Source: Isoetes taiwanensis
Lineage: Eukaryota; Streptophyta; Lycopodiopsida; Isoetales; Isoetaceae
Direction: 5' to 3'
NCBI GenBank assembly: GCA_021234155.1
Contig: JAJEKV010000006.1
Span: 6,111,727 to 6,175,726 of the forward strand
Length of the DNA stretch: 64,000 nucleotides
The position numbers and the translations under genes are program-made. The notes below the pieces were generated by a model. It was given only the letters and a program-made list of their open reading frames with translations. It did no database searches and had not been told where the DNA came from. Below are positions 36,143-43,616 of this stretch, piece by piece; position 1 is the first letter of the stretch, and each line of letters opens with the position of its first letter.

Positions 36143-36591
36143 CCTTCTTCGATAGTCATCTTTTCTTTCTTGCCCCGGCTCTTACGTGGAGTGTCGATTC
36201 ACTTCGAAAGCTAGAACTGCCTTGGGTGTGTGAAGTGTCCGGATGAACCGGAGCTAGGTGGAGTTGGAGATCTTTGCTTTTTCCTTTTCCTTTTCCTATC
36301 TCGACATTCCCCCGATTGTCTTGTCCCTCCCCGCCGTGGACCTTCTTCAATGCCTTGTTGGGGGTAGTGGTGGAGGTGGAGGTGGTGCAGGTGCGTATTC
36401 TTGGGCATTCATCAATGGGGTGGCCCAGTGGATCAGCTGATGCATCTGATTCCTCATCTGGACGAGCCTTGCGTTGATTGCTTCTGGCGTCATTTCCTCG
36501 TTGTTGTCATCCTGATCACGTCCGAATAGGTTCCTGGGTACCCACTGATGCTGTCGGCCCTGGCCTTGGGAACCTGAGCCGGTGTTCCTTG
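36143..36591 (-). pseudogene. Upstream Gag N-terminal coding region, frame-broken
   Basis: From a splice-acceptor-like site at 36592 the minus strand is open for about 80 codons in the same phase as gag-pol. It encodes a Gln/Asn-rich segment with NNEEMTPEAINARLVQMRNQ and a poly-Pro stretch. A TGA at 36347-36349 stops it, and the sequence then reads on as basic, Lys/Arg-rich frames in the other two phases. Its content is typical of chromovirus Gag leaders. Either Gag has lost its N-terminus through indels or splicing or frameshifting is used. Confidence 0.5.
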
Positions 36592-36701
36592 CTGCAAGGA
36601 TTGATCATCAATGCTTGTTATTTAAAGTACACACTAATCATTCTTGCTTATAATTGAATTGTTGTTAGGTACAAAAGAAATCATATGAAATTTCCACTTA
36701 C
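36592..36701 (-). other. Predicted intron in gypsy-B leader
   Basis: On the minus strand a consensus donor CTT/GTAAGT (36701) and acceptor CCTTGCAG (36592) bound 110 AT-rich bases, the typical size and composition of a plant intron. It lies between the 507-residue ORF and the gag leader. Confidence 0.5.
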
Positions 36702-36823
36702 AAGTCAAGATCATGGTAAGACATTAATTAGTATATATAGAAATACATTTCATGAATTACATGGTAATAACTGAAGGGAGATTATATTTTCAATACAATT
36801 ACTTCCTTAACAAACAAATTTTC

Positions 36824-38347
36824 TCATCGGCGCTTGCTCATGGACTTGAAGAAGTTCTTCACATTCTTCAATCCTATCCCCTTGCCGACGTTCTGCAGGA
36901 TTCTTGCTGCCGATCCTCCTTCCAATGCTCTTGCCATCTGAGGTTCTGGAAGTTCCGGTGCAGTTGCTGCCACTACTGACAAGTGTGCATCCCTGAGGTG
37001 GCCCCTTGCGAAGTCGAGAGCATGAAGTGCTACGGATCTCTTGAAGAGGATGACATGGTCTACTACATAATCCATCTTGGCATGCTGACCAAACCCTGAG
37101 AGTGCTATGAGGAGCGCGACGGATTCTTCTCCTCTTGGGCTGAACTCCTTGTGGAAAACTACCATCTGCCCTTGGCTAAGGACCGGAAGATAGTATCTGA
37201 GTGACTTATCCCTGCCTCCCGCCGCGGTTCCCGTACCCTTCCTCTGAGCAGCTTCGCCGAAAACATCTAATGCGACGAGATCCTCATGGTCCCTCCACAT
37301 TGTTGTTGCGTTCTCCAGATTGATGCTGCTAGATGCTTCTCGCATGCTCCTAGAGCGCACTGGTCGGCTTGAGCTTGGGCCTCTCCCCGGCTTGTACAAC
37401 CTGCTTTGGATCTCTTGGAATTCCTCCTCTGGAATGATGGGTTGCTGCTGCTGATACATCTGCCTTATCTGTTGGTAGGCTTGTATGTCTGACATAGTTG
37501 TCCCGGCGTAGGAATGTCGCTCGGCTACCTCCCTTGGAATTTCTTGGTAATCATAGTCGATGAAGTCGCTACCCTGCTCCTTTGCTATAAGGCTTAGGAG
37601 CTCATCGGTCCTGAGGCCTTCCTCTTGACAATAGGGAAGGTTGAGGATGTCGTTGGCCATTATGTACTCCTCGCCGTTGATGATCACCGGAGTGAGGGCC
37701 GTGATACCCATTGGTGGCTCGAAGTCTCGCCTTAGTACTTCCTGTTGCCGAGCCAGACGTCTCTCCATCTTCCTTGCCTCCCTCATCTCCCAACCTGGGT
37801 TCTCTTCCTCTTCCTCTTCGTAATCCTGCTCAATCTGCAGCATAGGTGTTTCTGATGTGGAGCCGTAGTATTCGTACTCCGCAGTCTCGATCTCGTGAAT
37901 CCCTATCTGTGCCGTCCGAGTGTCGAGAGGTGCCAAATCCAAGGGTTGAATTGACGGCTCCCCTGGTTGGTTAACTGCCCTATACTGCATGAACAAAGCT
38001 AAGGCTGCTTGGTTTGAGACGTACCTATGCCTATGATGCTTACAGGTCATGTAGTCTGGCATGTTCCTGGTTCTATCCCATAGCTTATTCTTGATCCTAG
38101 ATCCCCCTCCTATGGTTTGGGACAGAGAGTCTAGAGATACCCATTTCCCTCCCCTAGGTGGCAAACTAACTTCCCATGGTAAGACCTGCTGATCATACTG
38201 GCAAATAATGTCGGTGTAATAGGGAGTTCTAGTCAAGGTGGCATGAAGATCAAAGAGATGATCGAAGACATGGAAGGCTTGCTCAGCAGGGAAATCACGG
38301 ATGTGATTGGCCTCATTGTACCATCTAACAAAGCTTGATGGCGCCAT
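36824..38347 (-). CDS. gypsy-B accessory ORF, 507 residues, unknown
   Basis: The frame is open from 38494, but the likely start is the ATG at 38347 (MAPSSFVRWYNEANHIRDF), because a TATA box lies 110 bases upstream and would place transcription start after the first ATG. The product has a folded-looking N-terminal part (1-150), an acidic centre with a Glu run, a coiled-coil-like Glu/Arg stretch (MREARKMERRLARQQ), a Gln-rich segment, and a Ser/Arg-rich segment. After these come a second folded-looking part (about 370-470) and a basic end (FFKSMSKRR). No transmembrane segment, zinc finger or enzyme motif is visible and I recognise no family. An uninterrupted 1.5-kb frame in an intact element suggests it is maintained. 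Confidence 0.7.
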   Translation of the reverse strand: MAPSSFVRWYNEANHIRDFPAEQAFHVFDHLFDLHATLTRTPYYTDIICQYDQQVLPWEVSLPPRGGKWVSLDSLSQTIGGGSRIKNKLWDRTRNMPDYMTCKHHRHRYVSNQAALALFMQYRAVNQPGEPSIQPLDLAPLDTRTAQIGIHEIETAEYEYYGSTSETPMLQIEQDYEEEEEENPGWEMREARKMERRLARQQEVLRRDFEPPMGITALTPVIINGEEYIMANDILNLPYCQEEGLRTDELLSLIAKEQGSDFIDYDYQEIPREVAERHSYAGTTMSDIQAYQQIRQMYQQQQPIIPEEEFQEIQSRLYKPGRGPSSSRPVRSRSMREASSSINLENATTMWRDHEDLVALDVFGEAAQRKGTGTAAGGRDKSLRYYLPVLSQGQMVVFHKEFSPRGEESVALLIALSGFGQHAKMDYVVDHVILFKRSVALHALDFARGHLRDAHLSVVAATAPELPEPQMARALEGGSAARILQNVGKGIGLKNVKNFFKSMSKRR

Positions 38348-38456
38348 TGAGCAGAGATAGCTATAAAAAATGGTTTGAGAAGATGAACAAGGAGCTAGAA
38401 AATCGCCAAGGAGGCTGAGAGCAGTTCTGATGGGGAAAAATGACAAATGAGGCCCC

Positions 38457-38465
38457 CTTTTATAG
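38457..38465 (-). promoter_or_regulatory. Internal TATA box before the 507-residue ORF
   Basis: Minus strand CTATAAAAG followed by GGGG, a textbook plant core promoter, 110 bases before the ATG at 38347. It suggests a separate mRNA besides the full-length LTR transcript. Confidence 0.6.
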
Positions 38466-38634
38466 ACTAGGGTTGCCTCGGGTTCCGTGCACAAGGGTTC
38501 CTGATGGGGAAGACTACCAATCTATGGCCCTGGGTGTCCAAATGAGCTACTATGAAGTGCAAGCTTAAGCAAAACAAAGCAAGAAATACTATATGGCAGT
38601 TTGTTGGGTCGAAATTGGTCAATTTGAGCGAAAT

Positions 38635-38729
38635 TGGGCGAAATCGGATGGCTATGCGAATTTGGGCCTTGCGTGAAGGGCGCAGGGGTCATTTTCGCAC
38701 AGCCTTCCGAGTTGACTTTGACTTTACAT

Positions 38730-38760
<31 letters not shown>

Positions 38761-39062
38761 GCTATATATAGGCGAAACCGGGTGGTTATGCGAATTTGGG
38801 CCTTCCGTGAAGGGCGCAGAGGCCATTTTCACACAGCCTTCCGATTTCGGCTGTTTGGGACTTCTATAAAGAGTTTTAGGAAAATTAAAGATTCTAGCAT
38901 GCTTATTTGGAAGTTTTCTAACCCAATTTGGAACTTTTCCTGGGCTAATTGGGTAAAGTTTGGCCTAATTATGGCGAAACCGGATGGCTATGCGAATTTG
39001 GGCCTTGCGTTGAGGACGCAGGGGTCATTTTCGCACAGCCTTCCGATTTCGGCTGTGTGGCC
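38635..39062 (-). repeat. Three ~90-bp repeats in gypsy-B
   Basis: Units at about 38635-38714, 38772-38860 and 38970-39062 share GGCTATGCGAATTTGGGCCT and TCGCACAGCCTTCCGA with small changes. An AT dinucleotide run (38729-38770) lies between the first two. They sit between the H3-like gene and the TATA box of the 507-residue ORF. Confidence 0.85.
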
Positions 39063-39227
39063 AAAATTTAACAAATTTGCCTATAGTACCTTTACTAAAT
39101 TACCCTACTTGGCTGCTTACAATTATAATGGCTACTACTAAACTAAAATTTGAGCAACTTACAACAAAATTTTATATTTATAGGAGAAAAACTTAGCAAT
39201 TTCATTAATTTACACAAAATTGCATCC

Positions 39228-39917
39228 TCAAGGGTATTCCTTGCGGATGCGACGCGCCAAGTGTATGCCCTTGGGCATCAGGGTTACCCTCTTCACGTGG
39301 ATCGCGCAGAGGTTTCCTTCTTCGAAGAGCTGGGTGAGCTCGGCCTCCGCAGCTACCTGCAACACCCTCGTGGTCAGCGACGTCACCCTGTAGTCGGTGA
39401 CGAACTCCTGCATTACTTCCCGCATGAGCCGCTCGAATGGTGCCTTCCTAATCAGGAGATTAGTGCACTGTTGGAAGTGCTTAATCTCCCGAAAAACTCG
39501 GGCGTGCGGGGAGTTAGGCCCATGATGGACCTTCTTTGGCTTCTCCAGTCGTGGCGGCGGCGGCTTGGGCTGGTTCTTTGGTGGTCGGCCCCCCTCCACG
39601 TGGCGTTGGATGTTCTGGCGGCAGTACCAATCGTTATACCTCGTCCAACGACGAAGGTATTGTTGATACACCTTGAGGCGGCGCTGGTAGAGTCGGTCCT
39701 CCTTCAAGGTGAATGATCGCTCGCCCGCCTTCTGCTTCTTAACCACCTTAGGTGGCTTGGGCCACTTTGGGTAAGGTGGTCTTGCGTCGAGGGTTTGAAG
39801 TTCCCCAGGCGTCTTACCGTCCCTTTCCTCCTCTTCTTCCTCGTCGCCTCCTCCTTCTTCTACCCTCCTCTTCCTCCACAGGGAGGCTCTTCCAATCCGG
39901 CGGTCCTCCCGGGGCGA
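39228..39917 (-). CDS. Histone H3-like histone fold domain (retrotransposon-encoded)
   Basis: The last 92 residues are an H3 histone fold. [19 protein letters not shown] matches H3 alpha-N/alpha-1, [20 protein letters not shown] matches alpha-2, and [17 protein letters not shown] matches loop 2/alpha-3; about 60% of positions are those of canonical H3. Loop 1 has no extra residues, unlike CENH3. The Cys-Ala-Ile-His segment of the H3-H3 contact is kept. A basic, Pro-rich region precedes the fold ([18 protein letters not shown]). There is no ATG near 39746: the frame is open back to a stop at 39918-39920, and the natural N-terminus is most likely the H3-tail ORF upstream, one frame away. H3 forms nucleosomes with H4, H2A and H2B; this form could be a variant. 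Confidence 0.9.
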   Translation of the reverse strand, partial: SPREDRRIGRASLWRKRRVEEGGGDEEEEEERDGKTPGELQTLDARPPYPKWPKPPKVVKKQKAGERSFTLKEDRLYQRRLKVYQQYLRRWTRYNDWYCRQNIQRHVEGGRPPKNQPKPPPPRLEKPKKVHHGPNSPHARVFREIKHFQQCTNLLIRKAPFERLMREVMQEFVTDYRVTSLTTRVLQVAAEAELTQLFEEGNLCAIHVKRVTLMPKGIHLARRIRKEYP

Positions 39918-40350
39918 TCATTCTTCCTCTTCGTTTCGCCTCTCCCCTCTCTCGGCTCCGCTCTCTCTTCTTCTTTCTTGCGGCCTTTTCTTGAGGCCCC
40001 TCCAAGAACCTTCTCCTTGCCCTTCTTCTTCTTGGCTGAAGGGCACGCCTCCCGAGTTTGGTGTTGGGGATGTTCTTCCACTGCTCTTCCACCTCGATGT
40101 CCAGAAGGCCCAAAGTGGCCGGGATTCTCGGTTCTCTACGGGTGCCTGCTGACGAAGAGCTACTGCTAGGTGCCTCCTCCTTAGCGTCATGGTAGGTTTC
40201 GTCGCTGCTGCTGCTGGAGAAGGCCTCTTCCCCCGGCTTAGGTCGAAGGTGCTCAGGGATCTTCTTGACATGGCGACCTGCTGCTAAGTGCGCCATCGAG
40301 AGAGTAGGTCGCTCGCCGGCTTTCCTCGCAGTTTGTTTGGTTCGAGCCAT
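39814..40350 (-). CDS. Histone H3 N-terminal tail with long basic/acidic linker
   Basis: 178 codons starting [10 protein letters not shown], identical to H3 through K9 after Met removal; residue 10 is Ala where H3 has Ser. Thus the K4, R8 and K9 marks can be written, but S10 phosphorylation cannot occur. Next come a Ser-rich acidic stretch, a short hydrophobic segment ([15 protein letters not shown]), then Arg/Lys-rich and Glu-rich low-complexity sequence. The frame stops at 39814; the histone fold continues in the frame two over, so the two parts need an indel, a recoding event or a short intron to join. The ATG is 90 bases downstream of a TATA-like TTTTAAATATCCC. Canonical H3 is 136 residues; the joined product would be about 370. 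Confidence 0.85.
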   Translation of the reverse strand: MARTKQTARKAGERPTLSMAHLAAGRHVKKIPEHLRPKPGEEAFSSSSSDETYHDAKEEAPSSSSSSAGTRREPRIPATLGLLDIEVEEQWKNIPNTKLGRRALQPRRRRARRRFLEGPQEKAARKKKRERSRERGEAKRRGRMIAPGGPPDWKSLPVEEEEGRRRRRRRGRRGGKGR

Positions 40351-40436
40351 ACTTGACGGTCTAGAAAACGGGTGACGTAAGGCTGATCAAGAGAGATAAG
40401 GTGGAGGAAAGTTTGGAGGGAAAAATGAGGTGTCAG

Positions 40437-40451
40437 GGATATTTAAAAGGA
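40437..40451 (-). promoter_or_regulatory. TATA-like element before the H3-like gene
   Basis: Minus strand CCTTTTAAATATCCC about 90 bases before the ATG at 40350, a spacing like that of the TATA box before the 507-residue ORF. Confidence 0.4.
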
Positions 40452-40918
40452 AGGGTCCCTGGGAATATTCTCCTACCATTAATAGGCCTACTTATTAGCC
40501 CCCCCTATTAATTACCCCATAGTACCCTTAATATTAATATATGTTTAATTCTTAATACACCTAAAAATTCGTATTATACCTTTGAAATTTCCAATTTCCT
40601 AATGGTTTGAAGTGTAAATTATGGATTTGCGCCATTTTTCACTCGGGTCTCAGATTGGCATGCTTCTTCGACCCATTTTAGGTGAAATTGGATGCAGATG
40701 CATAATTTTCACTCCAAATTTACTAGAAGGTGAATTTGACTCATTCATTTCTTCGTCTAACACTTAACCTAATTCCGGACCCACTACTTAGGAAAAAAAA
40801 AAATTTTCCTCCCATTTTCGAGGTTTGATGGTGGAAATTTTATTTCACACCCCTATAGGCCTGTTAGACTACTTTCATGGTTATGGTCAATGCTAGTTCT
40901 TGGTCAACCAAGAACATC
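40452..40918 (-). other. gypsy-B 5' leader
   Basis: AT-rich non-coding sequence between the primer site and the H3-like gene. Confidence 0.5.
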
Positions 40919-40930
40919 GCTCTGATACCA
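40919..40930 (-). promoter_or_regulatory. gypsy-B primer binding site (tRNA-iMet)
   Basis: Minus strand TGGTATCAGAGC, one base inside the 5' LTR; complementary to initiator tRNA-Met. Confidence 0.95.
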
Positions 40931-40931
40931 T

Positions 40932-42581
40932 TGTGACGCTCCCTGCTAAACATACGCAAGACCCTACCGCACACTCTAAGCAGAAATCCCCCTGGCCCCG
41001 GGCCAACAACCCATTGGGCCCTCCGCCTACCCCCCGCACTCGAAGCTCCTCAGAGTGGGGAAGGGGACACTAAGGTGTCTTTGGCGCGCCTTCCCCTATG
41101 GGCTCCTATCACGGCCGAAGCATAAACACGCCGTAACTAGCAATACAATACAATATGCTACCTCGAGGGTAGCTCAACAGCATATCCATAGATGCAAAGA
41201 ACATAATCATATGCCATAAAACATGAGAGCTCCTACCCGTGGCTCCGACACGTAAGGCAGTCGACTGACTGGATAGGCCTCAAGATAGAGCGCATCGAAG
41301 TCATAACAATGGCGGGGCTGGCATAAGACAATGGCTAGGGTTGACCACTCCTCCATCCCCTCCCAGTGCATACTTTGCAGATGGGCTAGATCAGTCGTGG
41401 CATGACTCTAACCTTCCTGGATATGCAATCCCATGGCATCACCCATCTGGGACTACTCTAGGTTGCATCTCCCCGGGTCCGCCGAGGTAGGAAGGGTTGC
41501 ATCTCCCCTTCGGGGTCTAGAGGCTCCCTCTAGGGCGCTAGAGAATCGTGGCACACACTCCATTCGCACTGACCGAACTCCCCCAAAACAAGAGCCAAGT
41601 TGACACTTGCAACTCTTTGAGAGGCAGTGGCAACACCTTCGCCCTGTGAAGTGTCGGACCCATGCCCGCCCACACGAGGTGACCGCCATAAGCCTAGCCC
41701 ACTATGGGATCCCCCAGAGAGCCCCCCGCCGGGCAGGGATCCTCCCTCCATCTTGCCTCTAGCCCCGTTGTGTAGTGCTGAGTCACATCATAGCCTCCAT
41801 AGCCCGGTGGGTTCCTATGCACAGGCCGCAACTAATAGGAACTAAGGGATCTACACTAGGAGCATACTACATGGCCCTAGGTCTCTACCCCCCTTCCCAA
41901 CACAAGAGGAACAACATGATCAACCATCATCACATAATCATCATGACAATATCATATGAACATCTTAACCTAATCATACATATCTAACTATCGGGCTAGG
42001 GTTCCTTGATTATGGTTCAAGATGTTCAACTAAGGATCTAGGGTGGCTCTACTCTAGACACTAATCACTAACCCATCCGGAGTGCTAACTTCCGTGATGA
42101 ACTAACACCTAACTCTACTCAACCTACCCTCCTCAGGAAGCGCTTCCTCCCATCCCCCGGCGCCTCCATGCTCCTTGACGAGGTTCAAGACTTGCTCCCT
42201 CAACGATCATACACACCTTCCGTGGGCTGCCGCCCAGTGCTAAAGGATTTAACCATGCTCAAACGGGTTTCGGGCACGTAGATGAGAGTTCAGGTGCTAG
42301 GTCAGGAAAAGAGGTCTAGGGTTAGGGTTAGAGCTAATATAGGTGTGGGTCCACATGGGATGCCACGTGGCACCACTAGGATGAGGCCGTGTGGCGGTTG
42401 CCCAATAGGATGAGGCCATGTGGAAATGGGCCTTATCCTAAGGTTATCTAAGTTAAGTAATTAACTTAGATGTGCACCCCTTGCCACTTTCTAAGGCATA
42501 CAAGGCTTCCTAGGTAGACTTGTATGGTGACGGGTCCAGGAATATACGTATTTATAGCGTATATTCCTCTGGAACGTCACA
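40932..42581 (-). repeat. gypsy-B 5' LTR
   Basis: 1650 bp, same termini as the 3' LTR (TGTGACG...CGTCACA). AT-rich segments are identical to the 3' LTR, while GC-rich segments differ. Confidence 0.95.
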
Positions 42582-43348
42582 TACTCCCAGGCTCGCAAGA
42601 GCCCCTTCAGAAAGGGAGAGGCATTAACATACGGCCTGATATCTGCAAATAACGCCCACGGAAGCCGCACAGGCATGGACGGCTTACGGAAAACTATCGA
42701 GTGAGACAGCGACTGATGAAGTAAGGCTATGCCCGGGGAGTCAAGCGCATTCTCTAGAATCGCAAAGACGAACTTGGACAACAGGACCTTGCTATGGAGC
42801 GAGAGGTCCAAGAAACCGAGTCCACCCGCAGCTTTGGGGCGCACGCATTTCCACCAGACCACCTTGCTGAAGCAGCAACCTCAACTAGTAGCACCAATTA
42901 CAGCTCAAGATTTTAGACACCAATATAAAATTTTCAATGTCATCCATTAATATCGAATACTTATGACACCAACTATAACGTTGCACAAATATTAATGGCA
43001 TGATCAATCATCATAATGAAATGATGTAATCATAAGATTGATCCAAATTTTCTTTAGGGATACTAACCACTTCATAAACTTTTAACAGATTCCTCTCATC
43101 CTCTACACAACTATAATACCAACAACTAAAAACAATGGGCTCATAAAAGATGCAATTTACATCATTCAGACTTTGAAATAGCTTGGATAGAGATTTTGTC
43201 CACCATAGATACAGGAATAGTTTAAGCAGAGATCCATCCTAGCAGAGGAGATGGATTGTCAATTCTGGTTAGGCTTGATTTAAGGGAGATCTATTTTGGC
43301 AAAAAGAAATAGATTGATAAGATAGGACAGGCTCAATTCATACTGCAT
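42582..43348. repeat. Tandem duplication copy 2, right part (LINE and flank)
   Basis: Continues copy 2 after gypsy-B, starting with the target duplicate TACTC. It matches 28511-29282, including the LINE thumb region encoded on the minus strand at about 42587-42862. Confidence 0.92.
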
Positions 43349-43601
43349 ATATTAAATCACCTTATGTTTTCTCCAATCTATATTTCCACCTAACAAAAAG
43401 AATTTGCCATACAGATATTCAAAAATTACTCTGAAGTACTTCTTTTTTTTTTAACGGGATCAGATTGGTAAGAATAGATCAAGAAGATGTAAATTTAAAT
43501 TTATAGAGAGAAGATCATTTGGATTCTCAAGATAATGATTTCCATTCCAGTTTGCAATCTCCAGCATCAACTAGATGACTTGCAAACATCAAGAATAGCT
43601 A
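43349..43601 (-). other. Leader-like AT-rich region
   Basis: Non-coding; lies between the duplication and the degenerate primer site of the right LTR-like repeat. Confidence 0.35.
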
Positions 43602-43614
43602 GACTCTAATACCA
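43602..43614 (-). promoter_or_regulatory. Degenerate tRNA-iMet primer site
   Basis: Minus strand TGGTATTAGAGTC, two changes from the usual TGGTATCAGAGCC, next to the LTR-like repeat that starts at 43617. Confidence 0.5.
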
Positions 43615-43616
43615 AT

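Larger units (their letters stand above)
29447..42581 (-). mobile_element. Ty3/gypsy chromovirus 'gypsy-B' with histone H3-like gene
   Basis: A complete 13.1-kb LTR retrotransposon on the minus strand. Transcription order: 5' LTR (40932-42581), tRNA-Met primer site, H3-like ORFs (40350-39228), three 90-bp repeats, a 507-residue ORF (38347-36824), gag-pol (36142-31898), polypurine tract, 3' LTR (29447-31064). The perfect 5-bp target duplication TACTC flanks it (29442-29446 and 42582-42586). It interrupts the second copy of a tandem duplication, so it is younger than that. Typical chromoviruses are 5-6 kb; the extra 5 kb lies between the primer site and gag. Extra ORFs ahead of gag are known in Ogre/TAT elements but not, to my knowledge, in chromoviruses. 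Confidence 0.96.

Noticed and set aside
36824-38494. Start of the accessory ORF at 38494
   Set aside because: A TATA box at 38457-38465 lies inside that extension, so the ATG at 38347 is the better start.
39228-39746. Calling the histone fold a centromeric CENH3
   Set aside because: Loop 1 has canonical H3 length and alpha-2/loop 2 follow ordinary H3; CENH3 usually has a longer loop 1. A tree is needed for final placement.
39781-39817. Spliceosomal intron joining H3 tail and fold
   Set aside because: Boundaries and phase fit, but 37 bases is below the usual plant minimum; kept only as an option in the findings.
41453-41845. ORFs within the gypsy-B LTRs
   Set aside because: Not conserved between the two LTR copies because of indels; GC-rich LTR sequence gives chance frames.
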